The notes under the pieces were generated by a model, which did not search any database, was not told the origin of the DNA, and worked only from the letters and a program-made list of their open reading frames with translations. Positions 34,710 through 43,814 of a DNA stretch of 64,000 bases are shown here, piece by piece (position 1 is the stretch's first letter; each line of letters starts with the position of its first letter). The position numbers and the translations under genes are program-made. Origin of the DNA: BD2-11 clade cluster bacterium bin43 (GTDB lineage Bacteria > Gemmatimonadota > Gemmatimonadetes > Longimicrobiales > Gaopeijiaceae); assembly GCA_002238605.1 (NCBI GenBank), contig MPMR01000009.1, positions 91,340 through 155,339 of the forward strand. Reading direction: 5' to 3'.

Positions 34710-36101
34710 CTAGAACCCGCCCCCGGTCGAGAAGCCGCCGCCCCCGAAACCACCCCCGGTCGAAAAACCGCCGCCTCCGAAGCCACCCGCGCCGAAGCTG
34801 CCCACGCCGGAGCTGTCGACCGGGAGAAAATGCTGGTTGCGCCCCAGCATCCGATGCACGTGCCGGGAAGAGTGGCGTCCGGCGACGAAGCCGAGGAGCA
34901 GTGCGTTGATGTCGAGCCCGTCGTCGAAGCGCGACCGCCGGCCGTTCCAGTCGTCGGCCTCGAAACGGTCGCGGATCTCCTCCAGGCCCGCCAGGCGCTC
35001 AGCGAGACGCGAGCGCTCTTTTCGGCGCGTTGCCAGCTCCGCGCGCAGCTGGGTGAGCCGGCCGTCGATCTCGAGCAGCTGCGCCACCAGGGCGTCGTCC
35101 CGCGGATCGCGGGTGGCGCGCGCCATGGCGACCAGCTCCTCCAGCGTGCGGCCCTCCAGAAACGCCTCCAGCCCGTCGATCGCCGACTCGTAGTAGGATC
35201 CGCGCTCATCGTGGAGGGCAGCCAGTTCGTCGGTGAGTTCGCGCAGCGTGGCCTCGGCCGCGCGCACCCTCTTCCGTGCCGCCTCGCGCTCCGCGTAGAG
35301 CTGTTCGCCGCGGGCGAGCACCGGGGTCAGGCCGTTGCGGTCCATGACCTCCTCTTCCAGGCGGGCCAGCGGGGGGACTGCCGTGGCGAGGGCCGCGCTT
35401 TCCTCCTCGAGTACGGCGGCCGCGTGACCGGGCAGCGCGTTCAGGAAGTCGTACCTGGCGCGGGCGTCCTCGTACTGCGTCACCTCCGCCACCCATCCCT
35501 CCAGGCGGCGGGTGAGGGCGTTGCCGGTGGCCTTGGGCGTGCCGTAGCCTCGGCGCGCGAGGTAGGAGAAGAGGGCGTCGCCCTCGTACGCGGGCGCCTT
35601 TTCGGCCTGTTCGCGCTCGGCCGCCTCGTGGCGCTTCCGGGAGGCGGCGACCCGGGCCTCCAGCAGGCGCGCCCGCTCGAATAGGCGCTGCCACCGGGGC
35701 ATGGCCTGGAGTTCGTCGAACACCCGGCGCGCCAGTCGGGCCCGCTCTGCGCCGGTCTCGTTCAGCGCTTCGGTCACCGATGCCAGCGCGGCCTCGGCCG
35801 CCGCGACGTCGTCGCGCTCCTCCGGAATTCGCCTCTCCACCTCGCCCAGGCGGTCCTTTTTCTCGTTGAAGATGGCGCGCACGCTGGACTCCATCCCCGC
35901 GAGGGTGGCCGCCACCGCGTCCTCCCTCATCGCCGGAAGATGGAACTCGGCCAGCGAACGAATGGCGCCGCACCTCCGTTCGCCCGTCTCGCCCAGCGCC
36001 AACTGCAGCCCGTCGATGCTTCGCTCCCGCTCGTCCAGCTCACGCCGGACGCGGCGGATTCGCCTGACGATCCCGCGGTGGATGTCTCTCCCGGTCTGCA
36101 T
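34710..36101 (-). CDS. coiled-coil protein with Gly/Phe-rich repeat tail, unknown function
   Basis: This 463-residue protein is mainly long charged helices with heptad character (about 5-120 and 250-390), rich in Glu, Arg, Ala and Leu. A central segment reads GDALFSYLARRGYGTP. After NALLLGFVAGRHSSRH it ends in a repeat tail, GGGFGGGGFSTGGGF. No catalytic motif was recognised. ATG 36101 lies two bases after the stop of the preceding gene; a GTG at 36110 would overlap it. It is the last gene of a leftward three-gene unit, which suggests a structural partner of the membrane protein. Similar Gly-rich tails occur on membrane-surface proteins. Confidence 0.7.
   Translation of the reverse strand: MQTGRDIHRGIVRRIRRVRRELDERERSIDGLQLALGETGERRCGAIRSLAEFHLPAMREDAVAATLAGMESSVRAIFNEKKDRLGEVERRIPEERDDVAAAEAALASVTEALNETGAERARLARRVFDELQAMPRWQRLFERARLLEARVAASRKRHEAAEREQAEKAPAYEGDALFSYLARRGYGTPKATGNALTRRLEGWVAEVTQYEDARARYDFLNALPGHAAAVLEEESAALATAVPPLARLEEEVMDRNGLTPVLARGEQLYAEREAARKRVRAAEATLRELTDELAALHDERGSYYESAIDGLEAFLEGRTLEELVAMARATRDPRDDALVAQLLEIDGRLTQLRAELATRRKERSRLAERLAGLEEIRDRFEADDWNGRRSRFDDGLDINALLLGFVAGRHSSRHVHRMLGRNQHFLPVDSSGVGSFGAGGFGGGGFSTGGGFGGGGFSTGGGF
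34720..34785. repeat. two tandem 33-bp repeats encoding the Gly/Phe-rich tail
   Basis: Two 33-base units (34720-34752 and 34753-34785) with a few mismatches encode the repeated GGGF-GGGGFST tail of the coiled-coil protein. A shortened third copy follows. Being in register with the frame, the array can change length without frameshift. Confidence 0.75.
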
Positions 36102-36103
36102 GG

Positions 36104-37330
36104 CTACCACTCCGTGATCTGGCCGATGTCGGCGTAACGGCGTTCGGCGGTGACGAAACCTCTGGCCTTGAAGCCGAATTCCTCGTCGTCGATGATGCCG
36201 TTGTCGGCCCTGTCGGCGGCGACGCGGTCGTACACCTCCCGCGGAACCCGTTCACCCCATTGCAGCACGCGCCTCGTCTCGTCGTTCTCCTCGCTGCGGA
36301 TCGTCACAGGAACCGGCTCGCCGTCGGTCCCCAGCGCCTGTACCAACAGGTAGTGGTTGCGGACATCGCGCGCGCCGTCGGGATAGCGCCACACACCCCC
36401 CGTGACGACGATGCGGTACTCCGCGGAGACCGCGTCGAGCAGATCCCGATAGCGTTGCGCCGCGTCGGCGAGCCCGTCGACGTCACGGGCGGCGATATGG
36501 GATTCGGCCGCGCGGGCGAGGTCTCCGGCGCGCTCGCGGACCAGGTCCTCGGCGGCTTCCGCGAGCACGGCGGCGTTGAGACGGATGACGTCGGCCCCAA
36601 GGGCCTCCAGGCGGGCGTGACGCTCGATCGCTGCGTCCGCCCGGTCGATGCCGGCCCGGGCCAGCTCGAGGTCCGCTGCCACGGCGGCGGCCCTCTCTCG
36701 CAGTCGATCGCGGTCGGGGCGCGCGAGGTCCTCGCGCTCGATCTCCCGCACGATGGGATCGAGAGCCTCTTCGACAGCCACCAACTGGATCCCGGCTTCG
36801 GCGATGCCGGCCGCAAACTCATCGGCTTCGGCAGCGGGAAGGTCGGGCGGCGCCCCGCGCGAAACGAGCGCCTCGAGCTCCTCGAGTTCGGCGGCCCGGG
36901 CGGTGCCAATTCCCGCCAGCTCGAACCGGAGCCGCTCCAGGTCGCGCGCCAGGGCTCGCTCGCCCATGATTCCCGCGCCCGCGATGCTCCCCCAGATGAG
37001 CGCCGCGGCCGCGGCGGTGGGCAGCAGCACGCGCGTGGCGATCCAGCCGCGGCGGATGTAGAGAAGCGCCAGGCTCCTTCCGACGCCGGGCGGCGCCGGG
37101 GTGAAGGCGTAACGCTGGGACAGGTAATCGTCGAGCCCCTTCTCGATCGTCTCGCTGTCCACGAGATCACCCAGCTCCTCGTACATGCGCTGTATGTCGC
37201 GGATCGCGGCCTCGCGGTCGAAGGCCTCGTGCTCCTCAAGCGCCTGCCGTCGCCGGTGGATGACCTGCGCGGCATCCATCACGCGCAGTACTTCGTGGGG
37301 AGCCAGCGGTGTCCTGCCCTTGCGAGTCAT
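36104..37330 (-). CDS. DUF6384-like membrane protein
   Basis: This 408-residue protein has a conserved-looking N-terminal segment (LAPHEVLRVMDAAQVIHRR, then IRDIQRMYEELGD, TIEKGLDDYLSQRYAFTPAP) and one membrane span (RVLLPTAAAAALIWGSIAGA, about 120-140). A long helical region and a small beta domain (YRIVVTGGVWRYPDGARDVR) follow. The N-terminal pattern and layout match what I recall of DUF6384 proteins; that link is from memory and was not searched. GAGGTG precedes ATG 37330, and the gene starts five bases after the beta-barrel gene. No function is known. Confidence 0.65.
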   Translation of the reverse strand: MTRKGRTPLAPHEVLRVMDAAQVIHRRRQALEEHEAFDREAAIRDIQRMYEELGDLVDSETIEKGLDDYLSQRYAFTPAPPGVGRSLALLYIRRGWIATRVLLPTAAAAALIWGSIAGAGIMGERALARDLERLRFELAGIGTARAAELEELEALVSRGAPPDLPAAEADEFAAGIAEAGIQLVAVEEALDPIVREIEREDLARPDRDRLRERAAAVAADLELARAGIDRADAAIERHARLEALGADVIRLNAAVLAEAAEDLVRERAGDLARAAESHIAARDVDGLADAAQRYRDLLDAVSAEYRIVVTGGVWRYPDGARDVRNHYLLVQALGTDGEPVPVTIRSEENDETRRVLQWGERVPREVYDRVAADRADNGIIDDEEFGFKARGFVTAERRYADIGQITEW

Positions 37331-37335
37331 TCCGT

Positions 37336-38025
37336 TCACCTCAGCCCATAGCGCAGGCCGATGCTGATGATGGGCCAGTAGCTGAGGAAAGCGCCGGCGT
37401 CGTTCTCGGCGTCCCGTCTCTCGGCTTCGAGATCGGCACGGAACCCCGACGAGCTCAGCACCGCGGGATCCCCCGTCGCGGACATCTCGAAGCCCGCGTT
37501 TAGTGGAAAGGCGGCGCCGAGGTCCACCCTCAGGGCGATCGCGGGCGACAGATTCGGGGCGAAACCGAGGAGTGCGTAGGGCGCCATCGACCTCGATACG
37601 AGTGTCGTGGTGAGCGTGCCGACGTCCGGCTCCCTGTAGTAGCCCCCGCCGATGTCGATGGACGCGCCGCTGCCGTACGTAATCTCGTAGGCCGGATCCC
37701 CGGATTTCACCAGCAGACCCGCTTCCGCCCTGAGGACACCGAACGATTGCTCGGCGCCCACCGTATAGAGCGCGCCCGGCAGGGAAAGCTCCGCCGTACG
37801 GTTGCTGGCGAGGTTGGACCTCTCCGTGACATCGACCTCGAATCCGAGAAAACCGATTCCGCCGCGGATCGCCATTTGCTCGTTCACTGCTACCGCAACC
37901 TCGGCTCCGACGCCGAGCGTCCCGACGCGGCCACCGACCGAAATACTCCCTTGCAGCGCAAAGGCCGGTCGGCCGATCGCCAGGAGCGACGCAAGCAGGA
38001 TCACGTGCACGACAGATCGAGTCAT
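37336..38025 (-). CDS. predicted outer-membrane beta-barrel protein
   Basis: This 229-residue protein has a signal peptide (MTRSVVHVILLASLLAIG, cleavage near AFALQ) and alternating hydrophobic/polar strands such as SISVGGRVGTLGVGAEV and ending IISIGLRYGLR, as in small 8- to 10-strand outer-membrane barrels. There is no enzymatic motif. ATG 38025 was chosen over an upstream start because GTGGAG precedes it and it begins the signal peptide. It is the first gene of the leftward unit with the DUF6384-like and coiled-coil genes, so it may be the surface part of one envelope assembly. Confidence 0.7.
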   Translation of the reverse strand: MTRSVVHVILLASLLAIGRPAFALQGSISVGGRVGTLGVGAEVAVAVNEQMAIRGGIGFLGFEVDVTERSNLASNRTAELSLPGALYTVGAEQSFGVLRAEAGLLVKSGDPAYEITYGSGASIDIGGGYYREPDVGTLTTTLVSRSMAPYALLGFAPNLSPAIALRVDLGAAFPLNAGFEMSATGDPAVLSSSGFRADLEAERRDAENDAGAFLSYWPIISIGLRYGLR

Positions 38026-38226
38026 CGAAAAACTCCACGAAAGGAACGCCATCGAAAGATCGAACATTCAGCACCGCGCCGCCACGGACCGGCGAGGCAT
38101 CGGCCCCGCGAAATGGATCATTGGCGGATGCGGGGTCGAGTGAGGCTGCGAGGTTGATCGCCTGCGGGCTACAGCCGAATATGAGGCTCGTGTCAGCGTC
38201 GCTCTTCCCATCGACCGGATTCTTCG

Positions 38227-41200
38227 ATGACCCAACGGACCTCTTCGACCCGCTTCCCGCACCGGCTCCACAGCCGGCTCCCGGCCTGCATTCTCGCGGC
38301 GATCCTGACGACCGGCATCGCCCCGGCTCACGCCCAGGTCACAACCGGACAGCTCGACGCCCTTCGTCCCCGCAACATCGGGCCCGCCGTCATGAGTGGC
38401 AGGATCGTCGATCTCGCGGTGGCGGAGTCCGACCCCATCAAGTTCTACGTCGCCTCCGCGACCGGGGGCGTCTACAAGACCGGCGACAACGGCATCACCC
38501 TCGTCCCGGTGTTCGAGAACGAGGGGACCCACTCCGTCGGGGCGATTGCATTGCACCAGGGGGACACCTCGGTGGTGTGGGTCGGGACCGGCGAGCGCGC
38601 GAACCGGCAGAGTTCGTCGTGGGGCGACGGCGTGTACAAGAGCACCGACGGGGGCGCCTCGTGGACCAACATGGGACTCCGCGAAAGCCGCCACATCGGG
38701 CGCATCGCCCTCCACCCGGACGATCCGGACGTCGTCTATGTGGCTGCCATGGGCCACCTGTGGGGTCCCAACGACGAGCGCGGCCTGTACCGGAGCGCGG
38801 ACGGAGGCGCGACCTGGCAGCGCATCCTCCACATCGACGAAGACACGGGCGTCGTGGATGTGGCGCTCGACCCGGAGGACCCGGCCATCGTCTACGCCGC
38901 CACCTACCAGCGCCGGCGCCGTCCCTGGGGGTTCCACGGCGGCGGTCCGGGGAGCGCACTCTACAAGAGCGTGGACGGCGGCGACACCTGGGACCGGCTC
39001 TCGGGCCCGGGGATCGCCAGCGGGCTCCCGGATGGCATCCTGGGACGCATCGGCATCTCCATCTACCGGAGCGACCCGCGCATCGTCTACGTGAGCGTCG
39101 AGCAGGGCTACCGCTACAACGCCTCCACCGCCTACACGGAGCGGCGCGCCGGCATCTACCGGTCCGAGGACCGCGGCGAGACGTGGGAGTTCATGAGCGA
39201 CTGGAATCCCCGTCCCATGTACGCGAGCCAGATCCTGGTCGACCCGAGCGACGACCAGCGCATCTACATGGTGAACAGCTATTCCTTCTCCGACGACGGC
39301 GGGCGCACCTTCACCGTTCCGCCCCAGAGCCTGCACGGCGACGACCGCCTGGTCTGGGTCAACCCCGACGACTCGCGCCACGTGATGAAGGCCGACGACG
39401 GCGGACTCGGGATCTCCTACGACCGCGGCCTGAACTGGCTCTACATTTCCGACCTGCCGGTGAGCCAGTACTACCGGGTCCAGGTAGACATGGCGGAGCC
39501 CTACAACGTCTATGGAGGCCTCCAGGACAACGGTTCCTGGATGGGACCCAGCGAGACGTACCGGACGGAGGGGATCGTCAACAGCGACTGGACCCGCCTG
39601 GGGGGCGGCGATGGCTTCGTGAATATCCCGGACACGACCAACAACTATATCATATATACGGAATCACAATACTTGGGACTATCGCGCCTCGATATGCGAA
39701 GCGGACAGCGGACCAGCATCCGGCCCGGCAATCCCTCGGGCCACATCGCGGGCCGGCGCAACTGGGAGACCTGGAGGGAGGTGGGCACGTTCGAGGAGCA
39801 GCGCCTCGGCAACGCCATGGAACCCGCCAACTGGGACGGTCCCTTCATCATCTCGCCCCACGACGGGTCCACCCTCTACGCGGGGACGCGGACGCTGTGG
39901 AAGACCACCGACCAGGGCGACTCGTGGGAGGCGCTGGGCGACCTCACCACCGGCGTGGACCGGCGCACGCTGCCGGTCATGGGACAGATGCCGGACGACC
40001 TCATGCCCTCCCTGGACGACGGCGTTCCCTACTATCCCACCATCTCGGCCGTCGCGGAGAGCCCGCTCACGCAGGGTCTCATCTATGCCGGCACGGCCGA
40101 TGGCCGCCTCCACGTCTCGCGCGACGGCGGCGAGCGCTGGACCGACGTCGCCGCCCGCGACGTGTCCGACTCGGACGAGCCTTCGGTGCTCCCCGACTTT
40201 CCCGGCCTTCCTCCCGGGGCGTGGGTGAACGGCATCGAGCCTTCCCGACACGAGGAGAGCCGCGTCTACGCGGTCTGGAACAACTACCGCAACGACGACT
40301 ACGCCAACTACCTGTACCGCTCCGACGACTACGGGGAGACCTGGGTATCGATCACCGGTGACCTGCCCGCCGGGCGCGTGCTGAGAACGGTGCGCGAGGA
40401 TCCGCGCAATCCGTCGGTGCTCTTCCTGGGCGCCGAGATCGGGCTCTTCTACACGATGGACGGCGGCGCGCACTGGACCGAGCTGCGGGGCGGAATGCCG
40501 ACGCTGCCGTTCAACGACCTCGTCATCCATCCGCGCGACAACGACCTCGTGCTCGGGAGCCACGGCCGCGGCATCTGGATCCTCGACCAGATCAACGCGC
40601 TGCAGGAGCTGACGCCGGATATCATGGCCGGCCCCGCCCACCTGTTCACCATCGAGCCCGCTACCCAGATCCGGCGAGCGGGCGGAGCCGCCCACGCCGG
40701 CGACGTACATTACCAGGGCGAGAATCCCCCCAACGGCGCCATCCTCGACTACTGGCTCGCCGAGACGGCGGCGGAGGGGACGGTCAGCATCGCCATCGAA
40801 GACGAAGGCGGCGCCCGTGTCGCGACGGTGGAGGGGACCACGGGACAGGGGATGAACCGCGTAGTGTGGGACATGCGCCACGAGGTGGAGGCCGGGCGAG
40901 GCCCGCTGGCCGTCCCCGGCACGTACACCGCGCGCCTCCAGGCCGCGGGCGTGGAGTCCGCGCAACGTTTTCCGTTGCAGGAGGATCCGCGGATCGATGC
41001 GCCCGCCGACGTAAGGGCCGCCTGGACAGCCACTTTGCTGGAACTGGCCGAGGCGAGAGCCCGTGTCGCCTCCGAAGGGTCGCGCATCGAGGAGGCGCTG
41101 GAGGGGGTCGCCGCGGACGACGTCGGGGCCCGCGCCGCCAGGCTGCGCGACCTGCGCCGCGAATTCGGTGAGTTGGCCAGCCGCCTCGCCCGTCTTGCGG

Positions 41201-41310
41201 GCGCCGTAGAAGGCGTGGTGGCCCCGCTGACGCAGGACCAGCAGGCGCGGCGGGAGTTCTACATGGAGATGCTTGCGACGCTGACGCGGGAGGCGCGGGA
41301 GGCCGGGTAG
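38227..41310 (+). CDS. exported BNR/sortilin-type beta-propeller protein (glycosyl-hydrolase-like)
   Basis: This 1027-residue protein has a signal peptide ending near APAHAQ and a large propeller region with many Asp-box/BNR-like motifs such as VYKSTDGGASW, LYRSADGGATW, LYKSVDGGDTW and IYRSEDRGETW. The last 200 residues form an Ig-like then helical C-terminal part. Relatives are annotated as glycosyl hydrolases or VPS10/sortilin proteins, but no glycosidase active site is evident; they are abundant in Gemmatimonadota and probably bind or process extracellular polymers. A short run of AT-rich rare codons lies at 39646-39690. Confidence 0.85.
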   Translation: MTQRTSSTRFPHRLHSRLPACILAAILTTGIAPAHAQVTTGQLDALRPRNIGPAVMSGRIVDLAVAESDPIKFYVASATGGVYKTGDNGITLVPVFENEGTHSVGAIALHQGDTSVVWVGTGERANRQSSSWGDGVYKSTDGGASWTNMGLRESRHIGRIALHPDDPDVVYVAAMGHLWGPNDERGLYRSADGGATWQRILHIDEDTGVVDVALDPEDPAIVYAATYQRRRRPWGFHGGGPGSALYKSVDGGDTWDRLSGPGIASGLPDGILGRIGISIYRSDPRIVYVSVEQGYRYNASTAYTERRAGIYRSEDRGETWEFMSDWNPRPMYASQILVDPSDDQRIYMVNSYSFSDDGGRTFTVPPQSLHGDDRLVWVNPDDSRHVMKADDGGLGISYDRGLNWLYISDLPVSQYYRVQVDMAEPYNVYGGLQDNGSWMGPSETYRTEGIVNSDWTRLGGGDGFVNIPDTTNNYIIYTESQYLGLSRLDMRSGQRTSIRPGNPSGHIAGRRNWETWREVGTFEEQRLGNAMEPANWDGPFIISPHDGSTLYAGTRTLWKTTDQGDSWEALGDLTTGVDRRTLPVMGQMPDDLMPSLDDGVPYYPTISAVAESPLTQGLIYAGTADGRLHVSRDGGERWTDVAARDVSDSDEPSVLPDFPGLPPGAWVNGIEPSRHEESRVYAVWNNYRNDDYANYLYRSDDYGETWVSITGDLPAGRVLRTVREDPRNPSVLFLGAEIGLFYTMDGGAHWTELRGGMPTLPFNDLVIHPRDNDLVLGSHGRGIWILDQINALQELTPDIMAGPAHLFTIEPATQIRRAGGAAHAGDVHYQGENPPNGAILDYWLAETAAEGTVSIAIEDEGGARVATVEGTTGQGMNRVVWDMRHEVEAGRGPLAVPGTYTARLQAAGVESAQRFPLQEDPRIDAPADVRAAWTATLLELAEARARVASEGSRIEEALEGVAADDVGARAARLRDLRREFGELASRLARLAGAVEGVVAPLTQDQQARREFYMEMLATLTREAREAG

Positions 41311-41331
41311 CGCCGTTCTACGCCGGGCCGT

Positions 41332-41859
41332 CTACGCCAGATAGCGCTCCATGAGCACCTTCCGGTGATGGCGCGAGTGCCCCGCGATGATCCAGGCCAG
41401 GCTCCTGACCGTGAACTCGTTGCCGCTGGCCACGCCGCGACGGTTCCAGGCGTCCTCCGGAAAGCTGCGCAGCAGCAGGAGGGTTGCCGTCCGGACAGCT
41501 GACAGCTCCTCGGAGAGGTCGGCGAGTGTGCGCTGGTCGGCGCCCGACTCGGCCGCGTAGGCGTTCTCGTCGAACGACGGATAGTGTGACGCGTCCCCCC
41601 GCGCGAAAGCCATCGCGCGCACGCTGAACATCCGTTCGGCATCGATGACGTGTCCCACGACTTCGCGGATCGACCACTTTCCCGGGGCGTAGCGATAGCC
41701 TTCCTTGCCGGGCGGGACGGCCGCGAGCAGGTCGCGCCACTCCGCGGCCTCGCCCTCCAGCCTCTCGAGGAGCGGTTCCTCGACCGCCGCGACGTAGCTC
41801 GCGTAGAAGTCGGCGTACTCGTCCGAGTGAGGTCTTCGCACCGAATTCACCATGCTCAT
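41332..41859 (-). CDS. DinB family protein (putative metal-dependent enzyme)
   Basis: This 175-residue four-helix protein resembles the DinB/YfiT superfamily, whose members include thiol-dependent transferases using a three-His metal site. Candidate ligands are in REVVGHVIDAERMF and in AGHSRHHRKVL near the C-terminus, with GKWSIREV between them typical of the family. GGAG before ATG 41859 selects this start over the ATG two codons later. It converges with the BNR gene at a gap of 21 bases. The substrate is unknown. Confidence 0.82.
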   Translation of the reverse strand: MSMVNSVRRPHSDEYADFYASYVAAVEEPLLERLEGEAAEWRDLLAAVPPGKEGYRYAPGKWSIREVVGHVIDAERMFSVRAMAFARGDASHYPSFDENAYAAESGADQRTLADLSEELSAVRTATLLLLRSFPEDAWNRRGVASGNEFTVRSLAWIIAGHSRHHRKVLMERYLA

Positions 41860-42151
41860 GTCCGTTCTCCGTCGTGATTGTTGGTGGGGAAGCCCGCAGG
41901 CCGAAAGTATAGAGCAAGCCCCCAATTCCGTCGACCGAATCGGTCAACCCGATGTTGGTTCCGGTGCCTCCTGCGAGGCGAGATTGCTCTGGAACTCGAA
42001 GTCGGCTTCGTCGCAGTCGCTGCTGACGCTGAAGGCGGGCTCGTCCAGCCGCTGACGTTGCTCCGAGGCATCCGCTCGGTCGCTGTCCCGAATCTCGCTG
42101 GTTACTGTTGCTGTCGATGCACTTCGCGACCTGTCCCCGGGGGAGAACATC

Positions 42152-43369
42152 ATGAACTTCGGCTCGCCCATCAGGCTCCCGTTCGCCCCCGCCGTCCTTC
42201 TGGCGCTCCTCGCGGGGGTCGCCTCGGGCTGCGCCTCGGAAGCCCCGCCGGCGGGCGACCTTACGATCACGACCGACACCGTCGGCGGCATCGTGCGCGT
42301 GACCAACACCGGCACCGCGCCCGCCTGGCAGCTCACCCCGGTCGTGTCCATCGGACCGAGGTCGCTGTCGGAAACGGGTGCTCCGGAGGAGTTCGGCCGG
42401 GTCAACAGCGCCACCCTCGGGCCCGAGGAGGCCGTGTTCGTGGCCGACGGCCTCAACGACGAAGTCCGTGTCTTCGGTCTGGACGGCGTCCACCGGCGCA
42501 CCTTCGGGCGAAACGGAGAAGGACCCGGGGAGTTCCGCAGCCTCTATTCGCTCGCGTGGATGGGCGACCGGCTCCTGACCCTGGATCCCAGCCTGGGGCG
42601 CATCGGAGAGTTCTCGGCCGACGGCGAGTGGCTGGGCCAGCAGCCGATCGAGGGGAGCTACAGCGGCTCCCCCGCCGGCATCCGGCTCATGCCCGTCGGT
42701 CCGGACGAGTTCTATAGACTCGGGCTTCTCCGGGATGCAACCGGGGTCACCTCCGTGCTCGTCGGCCACGACCGCCGCGGAGAGACGGGCGACACGCTGT
42801 CGCAGCTTCAGCCGCCGCCGGGTCCGGCTGGCTTCATCATCTGCCAATACGGTGGCATGATCACCTCATTCCCCATCCCGTTCGGCCGGGGGCTGGCTCA
42901 GCACCCCGGGCCCGGCGCAGTGATGTATTCGGCGATGACGGATGCCTATCGAATTGCGGTCACCGGACGCAACGGCGACACCCTGCGCGTGATCGAGCGT
43001 CCCCTTCCGTCCGAACCCATTTCGGACGAGGAATGGACAGCCGGGAATCGGGACTTCGAGGAACTCGTTGCGGAGCGGCCGGATGCGGAGTGCGATCCCC
43101 GGCGACCCAGCCGGCCGGAGGGGAAGTCCTTCATCCAGGGCATGTTCATCGACCCCAACGGGAAGCTCTGGGTGGAAGTAATCCGCACCGCCGGGAACCG
43201 GTGGGAATTCTTCGATCCCGAAGGCCGACTGCTCGGCACCGTTCCCGCACCCCCGCGCAAGGAACGCGCCGCACCCGCCTTCAGTGCCGATCATCTCATA
43301 ACAATCCGACAGGACAGCCTCGACCTGGACCACGTGGATGTCTGGAGGATCGAACCGCCAGGGGGATAG
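42152..43369 (+). CDS. 6-bladed beta-propeller lipoprotein
   Basis: This 405-residue protein has a signal peptide with lipobox (GVASGCAS, Cys near 27) and an NHL-like six-bladed propeller: VFVADGLNDEVRVFGLDG, RTFGRNGEGPGEF and LLTLDPSLGRIGEFSADG. The G-x-GPGEF motif is typical of the 6-bladed beta-propeller family found in Bacteroidota and Gemmatimonadota. The role is probably binding or scaffold in the envelope; no catalytic residues are evident. About 290 bases upstream separate it from the divergent DinB gene, and a GGGGGAGAA ribosome site precedes the ATG. Confidence 0.8.
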   Translation: MNFGSPIRLPFAPAVLLALLAGVASGCASEAPPAGDLTITTDTVGGIVRVTNTGTAPAWQLTPVVSIGPRSLSETGAPEEFGRVNSATLGPEEAVFVADGLNDEVRVFGLDGVHRRTFGRNGEGPGEFRSLYSLAWMGDRLLTLDPSLGRIGEFSADGEWLGQQPIEGSYSGSPAGIRLMPVGPDEFYRLGLLRDATGVTSVLVGHDRRGETGDTLSQLQPPPGPAGFIICQYGGMITSFPIPFGRGLAQHPGPGAVMYSAMTDAYRIAVTGRNGDTLRVIERPLPSEPISDEEWTAGNRDFEELVAERPDAECDPRRPSRPEGKSFIQGMFIDPNGKLWVEVIRTAGNRWEFFDPEGRLLGTVPAPPRKERAAPAFSADHLITIRQDSLDLDHVDVWRIEPPGG

Positions 43370-43432
43370 TCGAGCGCGCGACGGTTCCTGTTGCGCGCGG
43401 TCGGCGAACCCGGCTGCCCGAGCGACCCCCGC

Positions 43433-43801
43433 CTACTCCTCCTCCGGCCTCCGCCGCAACCGCTTCAACTGACCGCGCCTGCGCTTCGCCTCCAGCCGTT
43501 TGCGCTTCTGGACCCTGGGGACGCGCGTGCGAATCCGCTCCGGCCTGGGCGCCAGGCGCTCCTCGAGGCGCCGGCGAAGCCTGGCCAGGGCGACCTGCCG
43601 ATTGCGGTGCTGGCTGCGGCGCTCTCGCGCCACGACCACGATCCCGGTGGGAAGATGCGTGAGGCGGACGGCGCTGTCGGTCACGTTCTGATGCTGCCCG
43701 CCCTTGCCTCCGGCGCGCAGAGTATCGACCCTGCATTCACGCAGGAGCGCCTCGTCGGACTCGGGGAGGGCGTAGCGCCCGGATGCTCCGGTCTCACTCA
43801 T
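43433..43801 (-). CDS. RF-1-domain peptidyl-tRNA hydrolase-like protein (GGQ)
   Basis: This 122-residue protein is a short release-factor domain without codon-recognition domains: [20 protein letters not shown] with GGQ at about 34-36, then THLPTGIVV and a strongly basic C-terminus ([20 protein letters not shown]). Such proteins free stalled ribosomes. The sequence after GGQ is closer to RF1/RF2 ([14 protein letters not shown]) than to ArfB, so it is more like the RF-H/C12orf65 type. ATG 43801 shares bases with a possible ATG of the divergent AI-2E gene, and its own ribosome site is poor. Confidence 0.83.
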   Translation of the reverse strand: MSETGASGRYALPESDEALLRECRVDTLRAGGKGGQHQNVTDSAVRLTHLPTGIVVVARERRSQHRNRQVALARLRRRLEERLAPRPERIRTRVPRVQKRKRLEAKRRRGQLKRLRRRPEEE

Positions 43802-43814
43802 GGAAAGATCACGA

